Shown here: one piece after another, positions 1-8,446 of the stretch
Numbering within the stretch: the first letter of the stretch is position 1
How the letters are laid out: each line of letters starts with the position of its first letter
Assembly: GCF_042435035.1 (NCBI RefSeq)
Contig: NZ_JBHMQT010000006.1
Coordinates: forward strand, 248,001-312,000
Length of the DNA stretch: 64,000 nucleotides
DNA from: Sphaerimonospora cavernae
GTDB taxonomy: Bacteria > Actinomycetota > Actinomycetes > Streptosporangiales > Streptosporangiaceae
Direction of reading: 5' to 3'
Made by a program: the position numbers and the translations under genes
The notes under the pieces: generated by a model
Seen by the model: only the letters and a program-made list of their open reading frames with translations
Told to the model about the DNA's origin: nothing
Database searches by the model: none

Positions 1-539
1 ATCTCCAGAGCCGACAGGGTGCCCGACACCTCGTCGAGTCGCTTCTTGTAGCGCTCCAAGGTGGCCAGGGCCTGGTTGGCCTTCGAGAGGATCGCCGCCG
101 ACTCCTCCAGTACGTATCGCGTTCCGTCCAGGTAGAGCGCGATGATCCGCATCGACTTGCTGATGGCGATGACGGGCAGCGAGGTCTGCTTGGCCACCCG
201 CTGGGCGGTGCGGTGCCGCGTGCCGGACTCCTCCGTGAGAATGGTCGGATCCGGCACGAGATGCACGGCGGCCCGGACGATCCGCGAGCCGGCGTTGTCG
301 AGCACGATCGCGCCGTCCATTTTGGCCAGTTCCCGTAGCCGGGTGGCCGAGAAATCGACATCGAGCGTGAAACCGCCGGTGCAGATCTGCTCAACCACGC
401 GGTCGTGCCCCAGGACGATCAGACCGCCGGTGTGGCCGCGCAGGACGCGCTCCAGGCCGTCGCGCAGCGCGGTGCCCGGCGCGACCGCGGCCAGCACGGC
501 CCGCCTGCGGTCGTCCGATCCCTTGTCTGTGTCCAGCAC
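1..539 (-). CDS. disA: DNA integrity scanning diadenylate cyclase DisA (partial, N-terminal half)
   Basis: Makes cyclic di-AMP from two ATP while scanning DNA for branched intermediates. About 180 residues are present; the C-terminal linker and HhH DNA-binding domain lie beyond the left edge. Seen: the diadenylate cyclase DGA motif (context KMDGAIV, about residue 75) and the RHRTA motif (context ESGTRHRTAQR, about residue 108), then the helix AILSKANQALATLERYKKRL that starts the linker. The GTG start at 539 has an upstream AGGGGAG but very short spacing, so it is probable rather than certain. The order radA then disA on one strand is the usual actinobacterial arrangement, and the 86-bp gap suggests co-transcription. 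Truncation is due only to the window edge. Confidence 0.93.
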   Translation of the reverse strand, partial: MLDTDKGSDDRRRAVLAAVAPGTALRDGLERVLRGHTGGLIVLGHDRVVEQICTGGFTLDVDFSATRLRELAKMDGAIVLDNAGSRIVRAAVHLVPDPTILTEESGTRHRTAQRVAKQTSLPVIAISKSMRIIALYLDGTRYVLEESAAILSKANQALATLERYKKRLDEVSGTLSALE

Positions 540-625
540 CCTCTCCCCTGCGATCGGATATCCCGCCAGTTTACTGACGTACCAGTTTTTCAACCTGCTT
601 CACAGGGCCGGTTGATACGGCTGCT

Positions 626-2074
626 TCACTTGACGTGGGAGAGGGCGTCCCAGACGTTGTCCACCTCGGTGACCTCGAAGCCGGGTGCGAAGGCCGTGGT
701 CCGCCCGACGGAGGGCCGCAGGGCGACCAGGTTGCCACGCGTGACCCCGTTGCCGCGGCGCTGAGGCGAGGCCTCCAGCGAGTCGTTCTCGTCGTCCAGT
801 GACCCTGTGGGGACGATGGCCCGGGTGAAACCGAGCCGGGCCGCCTCCGCCAGCCGCCGCCGCACCTCGCGCACCTGGCGCAGCTCGCCCGCCAGCCCGA
901 CCTCGCCGAGCACGACGAGCCCGGCGGGCAGCGGGGTGTCGCCGAAGGCGCTCACCACCGACAGCATGAGTGCGAGATCGACCGCCGGGTCGGTCAGCCT
1001 GATGCCGCCGACCGTCGCGGTGAACACGTCGCACTTGCTGACGCTGGCCCGTAGCCGCCGCTCCATGACCGCGAGCACCAACGCCACGCGGTAGGGGTCC
1101 AGTCCGGACGACGTGCGCCGCGGCTGCGGCGCCTCGGTCGGGCCGACGAGGGCCTGCAGCTCGGCCGGGAACGGCCGGGTGCCCTCGATCGTGACAGTGA
1201 CGCAGGTGCCGGGCACCGGCTCGCGGTGCCGTGACAGGAACATGCCGCTCGGGTCCGTGATGCCGGTGATCCCGCCTTCGTGCAGGTCGAAGCAGCCGAC
1301 CTCGTCCACCGGGCCGAACCGGTTCTTTATCGCGCGCACCAACCGCAGGCGGGAGTTGCGGTCGCCCTCGAAGTGCAGGACCACGTCCACCAGATGTTCG
1401 AGCACGCGGGGGCCGGCGATCGAACCGTCCTTGGTCACATGGCCGACGAGCACCGTGGACATGGCGCGCTCCTTGGCCAGACGCACCAGGTTGCCGGCGA
1501 CCTCGCGGACCTGGGTGACGCCGCCGGGCACGCCGCTGGCGTCGGTTGAGCCGATCGTCTGCACCGAGTCGACGATCAGCAGCGTTGGCTGCACCTTCTC
1601 GACGTGGGTGACCAGCGCGGACAGGTCGGTCTCGGCCGCGAGATACAGCCTGTCCTCGATCGCGCCGATCCGGTCGGCCCGCATGCGCACCTGGGCGGTG
1701 GACTCCTCGCCGGTGACGTAGAGCACGGTCTCCCCACGCGCGGTGCAGGCCGCGGCCTCCAACAGGAGCGTGGACTTGCCGATCCCGGGCTCACCGGCCA
1801 GCAGCACGACGGCGCCGGGCACGAGGCCGCCGCCGAGGACGCGGTCGAGCTCGCCGACCCCGGTCGTCCGGGCGCTGACGATCTCGGCCTTCACCTGGCC
1901 GATCGGGACGGCCGGCGCCGTCACCGCGCCGGGCTTGACCACGTGCACGCCCTGCCGCGCGGTCGCCTCCTCGACCGTGCCCCAGGCCTGGCACTCCCCG
2001 CACCGGCCGACCCACTTGACGGTCGTCCACCCGCACTCGCCGCACCGGTACGTCGGCTTCGCTGCCTTGCTCAC
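626..2074 (-). CDS. radA: DNA repair protein RadA
   Basis: Branch-migration ATPase of recombinational repair. Domains in order: an N-terminal C4 zinc finger (CGEC ... CGEC, residues about 10-30), a RecA-like ATPase with Walker A GEPGIGKST near residue 95, the RadA-specific KNRFG motif near residue 250, and a C-terminal Lon-protease-like domain. About 482 residues, normal for the family. I take the GTG at 2074 (protein begins MSKAAKPTYRCGECG) because homologues start close to the zinc finger; an upstream TTG at 2104 is possible but has its Shine-Dalgarno-like GAGGA almost touching it. It precedes disA in the same direction, consistent with a DNA repair/c-di-AMP pair. Confidence 0.95.
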   Translation of the reverse strand: MSKAAKPTYRCGECGWTTVKWVGRCGECQAWGTVEEATARQGVHVVKPGAVTAPAVPIGQVKAEIVSARTTGVGELDRVLGGGLVPGAVVLLAGEPGIGKSTLLLEAAACTARGETVLYVTGEESTAQVRMRADRIGAIEDRLYLAAETDLSALVTHVEKVQPTLLIVDSVQTIGSTDASGVPGGVTQVREVAGNLVRLAKERAMSTVLVGHVTKDGSIAGPRVLEHLVDVVLHFEGDRNSRLRLVRAIKNRFGPVDEVGCFDLHEGGITGITDPSGMFLSRHREPVPGTCVTVTIEGTRPFPAELQALVGPTEAPQPRRTSSGLDPYRVALVLAVMERRLRASVSKCDVFTATVGGIRLTDPAVDLALMLSVVSAFGDTPLPAGLVVLGEVGLAGELRQVREVRRRLAEAARLGFTRAIVPTGSLDDENDSLEASPQRRGNGVTRGNLVALRPSVGRTTAFAPGFEVTEVDNVWDALSHVK

Positions 2075-2126
2075 GACCGGGAGGCTACCGGGCGCGGCTG
2101 ACAATCCTCATGTGGTTCAGCGCCAT

Positions 2127-2825
2127 TCAGAAGTGCCGCCAGCGCAGGATGTTGGGGTAGGCCAGCTCCAGACCCGTCGTCTCCGCGATCGCCGCCTCGG
2201 CCACCTCGGGTGTGAACTCGATGCGCAGCACGGCCGCCAGGTCCGCCCGGGATTCGAAGACCATCCGCAGGTCGAGCTCCCTGCGCTGCCAGCCCTGCCC
2301 GGACCAGAACCGCTCGACGACCTCAGGAGAGTAGGACGGCACCGACCGGCGGAACCAGCGGCCGAAGGCCCCGCGGGAAGCATCCAGGTCGACCACGAAG
2401 GCCGCGCCGCCACGCCGTACGACCCGGGCCAGCTCCCGCAGGCCCGGCTCGCAGCCAGGCCCGAAGAAGTACGCCCAGCGGGCGACGGCGACGTCCACAG
2501 AGGCATCGGGCAGCGGCAGCGACTGGGCGGTGCCCGTACGGACGGAGACGTTGCGCAGCGCGGCGCAGCGGGCGGCGGCCATCGCCGCGAGGTCGGCGTG
2601 CGGCTCGACCCCCACGACGCGCCCGGCGGTCGTGGCCGGCGAAGGCAGATGGAAGCCGGTTCCGCAGCCGATGTCGAGCATGGTCGCGCCGTCCCAGGGC
2701 CGGATCTCCCGCATGGCGGAATCCACGGCGCCATCTGGGTCCACCGCGCGATTTTCCAGTTCGTAGACCCGGGGGGAGTTCCAGATGTTCGGGCTGGGTA
2801 TGGCCCCGCTCACGATCCGCGCCAT
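2127..2825 (-). CDS. class I SAM-dependent methyltransferase
   Basis: A 232-residue type-11 methyltransferase. Motif I is clear (LDIGCGTGFH, about residue 50), followed by an acidic residue after the second strand (VVGVEPHADL) and the motif IV-like segment with VDVAVARWAYFFGPG. The C-terminal half carries the substrate-side helices. The substrate cannot be told from sequence. It lies 52 bp upstream of the radA start on the same strand and may be co-transcribed with radA, but no functional link is evident. The start is the ATG at 2825, divergent from the isomerase gene that begins at 2912. Confidence 0.85.
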   Translation of the reverse strand: MARIVSGAIPSPNIWNSPRVYELENRAVDPDGAVDSAMREIRPWDGATMLDIGCGTGFHLPSPATTAGRVVGVEPHADLAAMAAARCAALRNVSVRTGTAQSLPLPDASVDVAVARWAYFFGPGCEPGLRELARVVRRGGAAFVVDLDASRGAFGRWFRRSVPSYSPEVVERFWSGQGWQRRELDLRMVFESRADLAAVLRIEFTPEVAEAAIAETTGLELAYPNILRWRHF

Positions 2826-2911
2826 GCGCCCACGATAGGCGTCACCGGGCCCGGACGCGGCTTAGGCTGGATCCGTGAACGGGCGCAGGACCGCCAGGGG
2901 AGGCGGGCTTC

Positions 2912-3727
2912 ATGAGTAACATCCGCGTGCCCAACGCGAAGGTGGCGCTCTCGACGGCGTCGGTCTATCCGGAGCGCACGCCGGACGCTTTCGAGCTGGC
3001 GGCGCGCCTGGGCTACGACGGCGTCGAGATCATGGTGGGCCAGGATCCGGTGAGCCAGGACGTGGAGGTCCTGCAGCGGCTCAGCGATCACTACGAGATC
3101 CCGATTCTGGCCGTGCACGCGCCATGCCTGCTGGTCACACAGCGGGTCTGGGGCCGTGACCCGTGGGTCAAGCTGCGGCGGGCCAGGGACGCGGCCGAGC
3201 GGCTGGGCGCATCCACGGTGGTGGTTCATCCACCGTTCCGCTGGCAACGCGACTACGCCAGGGAGTTCGAGGCCGGGCTGGCCCGCATGCGGGAGGAGAC
3301 CGACATCGTCTTCGCGGTGGAGAACATGTTCCCCCTTCGGGCCAGGGGCAACGAGGTCGTGCCGTACGCGCCGGACTGGGACCCCGTCGACTACGACTTC
3401 CCGCAGGTGACACTCGATCTGTCCCACACGGCGGTGTCCGGCTCGGACGCGATGGAGATGGCCGTCAAACTCGGGGACCGGCTCGCCCACCTCCATCTGG
3501 CCGACGGCGTCGGCACCACCAACAAGGACGAGCACCTGGTGCCCGGGCGGGGTTCGCAGCCGTGTGCGCAGGTCCTGGAGCGTCTGGCCGCCACCGGATA
3601 TACCGGTCTGATCGTGTTGGAGATCAACACGCGCAAGGCGGCCAGCCGTACCGAGCGGATCGACGACCTCGCTGAGGCGCTCGCCTTCGCCCGGCTGAAC
3701 TTCGCCGCGTCCGCGGCGGCTTCATGA
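2912..3727 (+). CDS. sugar phosphate isomerase/epimerase-type TIM-barrel protein
   Basis: A 271-residue protein of the AP endonuclease 2/xylose isomerase-like TIM-barrel superfamily, cytosolic. Seen: strand motifs LGYDGVEIMV, LAVHAPCLL, STVVVHPPFRW, FAVENMFP, TLDLSHTAVSG, RLAHLHLADG and LIVLEIN, which supply the usual metal ligands (Glu, His, Asp, His, Glu) at barrel strand ends. ATG 2912 follows GGAGGCGGGCTTC. The reaction is not identifiable; members include isomerases, epimerases and dehydratases of small sugars. It is followed at 16 bp by what remains of a TetR-type gene, so the pair probably once formed an operon. Confidence 0.82.
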   Translation: MSNIRVPNAKVALSTASVYPERTPDAFELAARLGYDGVEIMVGQDPVSQDVEVLQRLSDHYEIPILAVHAPCLLVTQRVWGRDPWVKLRRARDAAERLGASTVVVHPPFRWQRDYAREFEAGLARMREETDIVFAVENMFPLRARGNEVVPYAPDWDPVDYDFPQVTLDLSHTAVSGSDAMEMAVKLGDRLAHLHLADGVGTTNKDEHLVPGRGSQPCAQVLERLAATGYTGLIVLEINTRKAASRTERIDDLAEALAFARLNFAASAAAS

Positions 3728-3742
3728 CAGGACCGATATGAC

Positions 3743-3936
3743 ATGACCGACACGGCGGAGGTACGGCGGCGGCCGGGGCGGCCCGGTCGCCGACCCGGCG
3801 CTGCCCGATCCGGCCACCGCGATTCCCCTGAACGTCGGTGGTCCCCATCATGCGGTTGGAGCCGCTGGGATCTGCCGGCACCGAGGAACTGGTCGAACTC
3901 CTGGCTCCCACAATCCAGCGTTACCTGACGGGATAG
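3743..3936 (+). pseudogene. TetR-family regulator remnant with large internal deletion
   Basis: The first codons (from ATG 3743) read MTDTAEVRRRPGRPGRRPG, the basic N-terminal tail typical of actinobacterial TetR proteins. After a frame change, 3850-3936 reads MRLEPLGSAGTEELVELLA and continues as PTIQRYLTG to a TAG stop, which looks like the C-terminal end of such a regulator. The helix-turn-helix and most of the ligand domain, about 400-450 bp in intact relatives, are missing. I read this as an internal deletion that left the two ends. A 61-residue out-of-frame translation of the whole piece is possible but has no domain. Family assignment rests on the two ends only. Confidence 0.55.
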
Positions 3937-4045
3937 CCGCATAACGGGACCCCGGATACCGGGAGCCGCGGCGGGACGAGGCATAGCCTGACCCCACGTA
4001 ACCTGTGCCAGAGCCTTGTTCTAGCATCGGCCTTCAAGTAGCCGT

Positions 4046-4097
4046 CGGTGACGGGCATATGTTACTCGCCGGCACCATTCGGGGTGCCCTGTCACCG
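4046..4097 (+). promoter_or_regulatory. inverted repeat in the etfD leader
   Basis: Arms CGGTGACGGGCA (4046-4057) and TGCCCTGTCACCG (4085-4097) pair over 12 bp with one bulged T, enclosing a 27-nt loop. The structure ends about 10 nt before the GGGGAGGAA ribosome binding site of the gene starting at 4118, so it lies in the leader or core promoter. It could be an operator or an RNA hairpin; the sequence does not decide. Confidence 0.4.
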
Positions 4098-4117
4098 TTC
4101 CATATGGGGAGGAACCC

Positions 4118-6232
4118 GTGCTCTGGGTAGCGATAATCGGGCTCGTCATGACCGCTGTCGCGGTCGCCTTGGCCGGACGCCGCGTGCTGTTCCTCTTCCG
4201 GCTCGCCACCAGCGGTCAGCCCGCCCCGGAGCGGATCGAGCACGCCAAGGCGAACGTGGGCACCGAGATCAAGACCCAGTTGGTGGAGGTCTTCGGGCAG
4301 CGGAAGCTGCTCAAGTGGACGCCGTCCGGCACCGCGCACTTCTTCGTGATGTGGGCGTTCTTCATCCTGGCCTCGGTCTATCTGGAGGCGTACGGCGCGC
4401 TGATCAAGGGTGCGATCACCGGGACGCCCGACTTCCACATCCCGATCATCGGCACCTGGCCGGTTCTGGGATTCCTGCAGGACTTCATCGCGGTCGCCTG
4501 TCTGCTGGGTCTGGTCGCCTTCACCGCCATCCGGCTCAAGAACTCGCCGAAGAAGCTGGGCCGCGACTCCCGGTTCGCCGGTTCTCACCTGGGCGGCGCC
4601 TGGCTCACCCTGTTCATGATCTTCAATGTGGTCTGGACGCTGTTCCTCGCCCGTGGCGCGGCGATCAACACCGGGAACTTCCCGTACAAGTCGGGGGCCT
4701 TCGCCTCCGAGGCGGTCGCCAAGATCCTGCCGAGCGGTGAGACGGCCGGCGAGGTGCTGGAGGGCGCCGGCCTGCTGCTGCACATCGGCGTCATGCTGGT
4801 GTTCCTGGTCCTGGTGGTGAACTCCAAGCACCTGCACATCTTCACCGCGCCGCTGAACGTGCTGTTCTCCCGCCGCCCGGACGGGCTCGGCGCGGCGCAG
4901 CCGATGCGCAGCAACGGCAAGGAGCTGGACTTCGAGGAGGCCGACCCCGAGGTCGACGTGTTCGGCCGCGGCAAGATCACCGACACCACGTGGAAGGGCT
5001 TCCTCGACTTCTACACCTGCACCGAGTGCGGCCGTTGCCAGTCGCAGTGCCCGGCGTGGAACACCGGTAAGCCACTGTCGCCCAAGATGCTCATCCTCGA
5101 CCAGCGTGACCACGCGCTGGCGGCCGCGCCGTACCTGCTGGCGGGCGAGGAGGCGCGGGCCGGCTTCGGCGAGGACGTGCTGGCGCTGCTGGACAAGCCG
5201 CTGGTGGCCGAGGACGGGGTCATCCACCCCGACGTGCTGTGGTCGTGCACCAACTGTGGCGCGTGCGTGGAGCAGTGCCCGGTGGACATCGAGCACATCG
5301 ACCACATCCTGGACATGCGCCGCTACCAGGTGATGATCGAGTCGTCGTTCCCGTCCGAGGCGGGCGTCATGCTCAAGAACCTCGAGAACAAGGGCAACCC
5401 GTGGGGCATGTCCGAGATGAAGCGGGCCGAGTGGATCGAAGAGCTCGATTTCGAGGTCCCCATTGTGGACGAGAAGATGCCCGAGGACGTCGAGTACCTG
5501 TTCTGGGTGGGCTGCGCCGGCGCGCTGGAGGACCGGGCCAAGAAGACCACCAAGGCGGTCGCGGAGCTGCTGCACATCGCCGGGGTGAAGTTCGGCGTGC
5601 TCGGCCCGATGGAGGCCTGCACCGGTGACCCGGCGCGTCGGCTGGGCATGGAGTTCCTGTTCAACATGCTCGCCCAGCAGAACATCGAGACCCTCAACGA
5701 GGCCGGGGTCAAGAAGATCGTGGCCACCTGCCCGCACTGCTTCAACACCCTGGCAAACGAGTACCCGCAGCTCGGCGGCACGTATGAGGTCATCCACCAC
5801 ACGCAGATGCTGGCCCATCTGGTCGAGGAAGGGAAGCTCACCCCGATCACCCCGATCGAGGAGAAGATCACCTACCACGACCCGTGCTTCCTGGGCCGGC
5901 ACAACAAGGTTTACTCCCAGCCGCGCGACATCATGGCCAAGGTCCCCGGCGTCCAGACGCAGGAGATGCACCGTCACAAGGACCGCGGCTTCTGCTGCGG
6001 CGCCGGCGGTGCCCGCATGTGGATGGAGGAGCGGATCGGCAAGCGCATCAACACCGAGCGGGTGGACGAGGCGCTGACCACCGACCCGGACACCGTCTCC
6101 ACGGCCTGTCCGTTCTGCCTGGTCATGCTCGGCGACGCGATCAACGAGAAGAAGAACGCCGGCGAGGCCAAGGAGACCCTCGAGGTCGTGGACGTCGCGC
6201 AGCTCCTGATCAAGTCTATCAAGGGAGCCTAA
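4118..6232 (+). CDS. etfD: EtfD-like membrane iron-sulfur reductase (heterodisulfide-reductase-like, electron transfer from ETF to menaquinone)
   Basis: A 704-residue membrane protein matching the architecture of mycobacterial Rv0338c/EtfD, which links electron-transfer flavoprotein and beta-oxidation to the quinone pool. The N-terminal 250 residues hold about five to six hydrophobic segments (for example MLWVAIIGLVMTAVAVALAG and GVMLVFLVLVV), like a haem b/NarI-type membrane anchor. Next come two 4Fe-4S motifs, CTECGRCQSQCP (about residue 301) and CTNCGACVEQCP (about 377), then two CCG cysteine-rich domains with CPHCF (about 538) and GFCCGAGG (about 625). GTG 4118 follows GGGGAGGAA. It stands alone; no etfA/etfB is nearby. 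Function is assigned by homology, and the physiological donor is inferred. Confidence 0.85.
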   Translation: MLWVAIIGLVMTAVAVALAGRRVLFLFRLATSGQPAPERIEHAKANVGTEIKTQLVEVFGQRKLLKWTPSGTAHFFVMWAFFILASVYLEAYGALIKGAITGTPDFHIPIIGTWPVLGFLQDFIAVACLLGLVAFTAIRLKNSPKKLGRDSRFAGSHLGGAWLTLFMIFNVVWTLFLARGAAINTGNFPYKSGAFASEAVAKILPSGETAGEVLEGAGLLLHIGVMLVFLVLVVNSKHLHIFTAPLNVLFSRRPDGLGAAQPMRSNGKELDFEEADPEVDVFGRGKITDTTWKGFLDFYTCTECGRCQSQCPAWNTGKPLSPKMLILDQRDHALAAAPYLLAGEEARAGFGEDVLALLDKPLVAEDGVIHPDVLWSCTNCGACVEQCPVDIEHIDHILDMRRYQVMIESSFPSEAGVMLKNLENKGNPWGMSEMKRAEWIEELDFEVPIVDEKMPEDVEYLFWVGCAGALEDRAKKTTKAVAELLHIAGVKFGVLGPMEACTGDPARRLGMEFLFNMLAQQNIETLNEAGVKKIVATCPHCFNTLANEYPQLGGTYEVIHHTQMLAHLVEEGKLTPITPIEEKITYHDPCFLGRHNKVYSQPRDIMAKVPGVQTQEMHRHKDRGFCCGAGGARMWMEERIGKRINTERVDEALTTDPDTVSTACPFCLVMLGDAINEKKNAGEAKETLEVVDVAQLLIKSIKGA

Positions 6233-6284
6233 AGATTCTTTGCGGAAAATATGCACTATTTGTAGATGCAGTGTGTCAATCCGC

Positions 6285-6327
6285 GAGAAAGTGGAGCTTT
6301 GTCGATGACGGCGACAAAGTCTTTCTC
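6285..6327. other. strong two-part stem-loop downstream of etfD
   Basis: GAGAAAG (6285-6291) pairs with CTTTCTC (6321-6327), and CTTTGTCG (6297-6304) pairs with CGACAAAG (6312-6319) around a 7-nt loop; the two stems are separated by a 5-nt/1-nt internal loop. It lies 53 bp after the etfD stop and 63 bp before the next start. There is no T-run, so it may be a factor-independent terminator of the GC-rich type or a leader structure of the next gene. Confidence 0.45.
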
Positions 6328-6390
6328 CACATAACAGGAAAATCACGGTAACCTCAACGTTGGCTCAATCGACGGGGAGGGGGCTGGACG

Positions 6391-7302
6391 GTGCGCTCGG
6401 CAACGGGGTTGACGGGATTGGTCGTCACCGACGCGGAGGTCACACTGGCCGACGTCCTCTCCCTGCGGATCGCCGCCGAGGAACCGCTGTCCGACGGCAC
6501 CCTGCTCGTCCTGCGCCAGCGGGGCACCGGAGCGGAACGTCGGGTGACACTGGGTTCTCCGGCGGGCGGGCGGGAGTCGGGCCCGCGAGGCAGCGGCGGG
6601 CGGACGCGGGACGCGAGCGTCGCGGTCTCGCTCGCGCCGCTGGCGCTCACCCCGGGCCGGTGGGATACCTATCTCCAGCAGGGCGACTCCCGCACCAGGA
6701 TCCGGAGCGCCGATCCGGGCTTCTCACTCGACCGACTCGACGCCTATGCGCTGGGGCGGCGGACGATGGCCTACCGCACCTACCGCACCCGCAACGGCTT
6801 CCTGGCCATCAAGATCGACCAGGCGGACCCGGTCGCCGACGTTCGGGCGGTGTGGTTCCGGGAGGGACGGTTCGAGGTGACCGGCCTGCTCGCCTACACC
6901 GGCCTCGGCGACGACGATCAGCATCACCGGGCGCGGCTCACATTGCGCCTCGCGGCCGAGCCGGACGGTACGGCGCGGGCCTCCTTCGATGAGGAGGCGG
7001 AACGGGCCGATGCGGCGGGAGCGGCACCGGGCATAGTCGTCGCGGCCACCGTTCACGGTGTCCGCTTCCACGCCGCGCTGTCGCTGTGCGACGTGCTCGC
7101 CGCCACCCCGGACGGACAGGGGGTGTGGGTGCCGTACATGGACGTCGACGGGATGGGCCGACGGCTGCCGCTCGGTGCCCGGCTCGACGACGTCGAGGGC
7201 AAGCGCCGCCGGATCCACTACCCCCACGCCCTGATGGACGGCGTTCCCATCAGGCCCGCCTTCACCAAGGACGACGAGTTGCGGCTTGAGGTGGGAGTGT
7301 GA
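6391..7302 (+). CDS. conserved hypothetical protein coupled to a glycosyltransferase
   Basis: A 303-residue soluble protein, mostly beta-rich by composition, with no signal peptide or membrane segment. I do not recognise a catalytic motif. The middle part (AYRTYRTRNGFLAIKID) and the end (VWVPYMDVDG, HYPHALMDGVPIRPAF) recall proteins that accompany group 1 glycosyltransferases in actinomycetes, often automatically named transferase. GTG 6391 follows CGGGGAGGGGG. Its stop overlaps the GTG start of the glycosyltransferase at 7299 by 4 bp, implying translational coupling and a shared task, probably in cell-surface glycan assembly (inference). Confidence 0.75.
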   Translation: MRSATGLTGLVVTDAEVTLADVLSLRIAAEEPLSDGTLLVLRQRGTGAERRVTLGSPAGGRESGPRGSGGRTRDASVAVSLAPLALTPGRWDTYLQQGDSRTRIRSADPGFSLDRLDAYALGRRTMAYRTYRTRNGFLAIKIDQADPVADVRAVWFREGRFEVTGLLAYTGLGDDDQHHRARLTLRLAAEPDGTARASFDEEAERADAAGAAPGIVVAATVHGVRFHAALSLCDVLAATPDGQGVWVPYMDVDGMGRRLPLGARLDDVEGKRRRIHYPHALMDGVPIRPAFTKDDELRLEVGV

Positions 7303-8375
7303 AGATCACCTTCCTGGTTCCCTCGGCGTACGGCATGCGGGGCGACGTCCGCGCCATCCTGAACCTCGCGGGAGAGCTCGCCGTGCGGCACGAGGTGGAG
7401 GTGGTGAGCGTACGGCGGACCAGGGAGACGCCCTTCTTCCCCGTCGATCGCCGGGTGACCCTGCGGTGGCTCGTGGACGTCCGCCCCCGTGCCCGCAGGC
7501 TGCTGCCGCGTGGGCAGATGCGCACCGAGGTCGCGCTGTGGCGGATGTTGCGGGGGCTGAGCAGCGATGTGCTGGTGACCGCCCGGCCGACGCTGAGCGT
7601 CCAGGCCGCCCGCTACGCGCCGCGGCACGTCGTCCGCATCGCGCGCGAGTGGACCAGGCCGGCCGTACCGGCGCCCGTCCAGCGCTTCTACCCGCGCCTG
7701 GACGCGGTCGTGACCAGCACCGAAAGCGGCCGGGAGGAGTGGGCCCGCCTGCTTGAGGACGAACTGTCCGTCCATGTCATCCAGGACGCGCTCCCGGCGG
7801 CACCGTGGCCGCGCTCGCGCATGGACAACCGAATCGTCAGCGCCGGCGGCCGGTTGGTGCCGGGCAAGGCGTACGACCGGTTGATCCGCGCGTTCGCGAT
7901 CGTCGCGGACAAGCGCCCTGACTGGAGGCTGCGGCTCTACGGAGGTGGGCCCGAGGAACGGCGGCTGCGCGCCCTGGTCCGGGAGCTCGAACTGCACAAC
8001 CACGTCTATTTCATGGGAGTCACGCCGGACCTGCCGGGCGAGTTCGCCAAGGCGTCCATCATCGCGGTGCCGTCCCGGCAGGAGGTGCTCGGCATGGCGG
8101 TGATCGAGGCCCTGAGTTGCGGAGTGCCGATCGTCGGCTTCGACGGGCCGCGTGGCCCGAGCGGCTTCCTCCGTCCAGGACGGGACAGCGTGCTGGTCCC
8201 CGAGGGCGACGACGAGATCGAGTCGTACGCCGGGGCGCTGCTCGGGCTCGTCGACGACGAGCGCCGCCGCATGTCGCTCGCCGCGGGTGCGCTGGAGTCC
8301 GCCTCGACGTACGCCGTACCCGGCGTCGCGGGCCGCTGGCAGGAGTTGATGTACGGCCTGCGCTCCCGGGAGTAG
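7299..8375 (+). CDS. glycosyltransferase family 4 (GT-B fold)
   Basis: A 358-residue cytosolic or membrane-associated GT-B enzyme that transfers a sugar from an activated donor. Visible: the N-terminal strand KITFLVPSAYGMRGDVRAIL, then the C-terminal donor domain starting near residue 180 with IVSAGGRLVPGKAYDRLIRA, RLYGGGPEERRLRALV, VYFMGVTPDLPGEFAKASIIAVPSR and the EALSCGVPIVGFD segment, whose Glu belongs to the family EX7E motif. The start overlaps the upstream gene by 4 bp. Donor and acceptor are not predictable; a teichoic acid or surface polymer role is only suggested by context. Confidence 0.85.
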   Translation: MKITFLVPSAYGMRGDVRAILNLAGELAVRHEVEVVSVRRTRETPFFPVDRRVTLRWLVDVRPRARRLLPRGQMRTEVALWRMLRGLSSDVLVTARPTLSVQAARYAPRHVVRIAREWTRPAVPAPVQRFYPRLDAVVTSTESGREEWARLLEDELSVHVIQDALPAAPWPRSRMDNRIVSAGGRLVPGKAYDRLIRAFAIVADKRPDWRLRLYGGGPEERRLRALVRELELHNHVYFMGVTPDLPGEFAKASIIAVPSRQEVLGMAVIEALSCGVPIVGFDGPRGPSGFLRPGRDSVLVPEGDDEIESYAGALLGLVDDERRRMSLAAGALESASTYAVPGVAGRWQELMYGLRSRE

Positions 8376-8420
8376 GACGACGTCGCCGAGGCACCGATGA
8401 GCGGCGACCGGGGTGGTCCC

Positions 8421-8437
8421 ATACGGGGGGCCGGTAT
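8421..8437 (+). promoter_or_regulatory. candidate CsoR operator
   Basis: ATACGGGGGGCCGGTAT: ATAC/GTAT half-sites around a G-rich centre, as in known CsoR-type operators, ending 9 bp before the csoR start. This fits autoregulation. Confidence 0.55.
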
Positions 8438-8446
8438 CGTGGACGT

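Noticed and set aside
4034..6346. 770-codon open frame on the minus strand across etfD
   Set aside because: Antisense shadow of a GC-rich gene; translation is His/Leu/Asp-rich without domains, while the plus strand has all Fe-S motifs.
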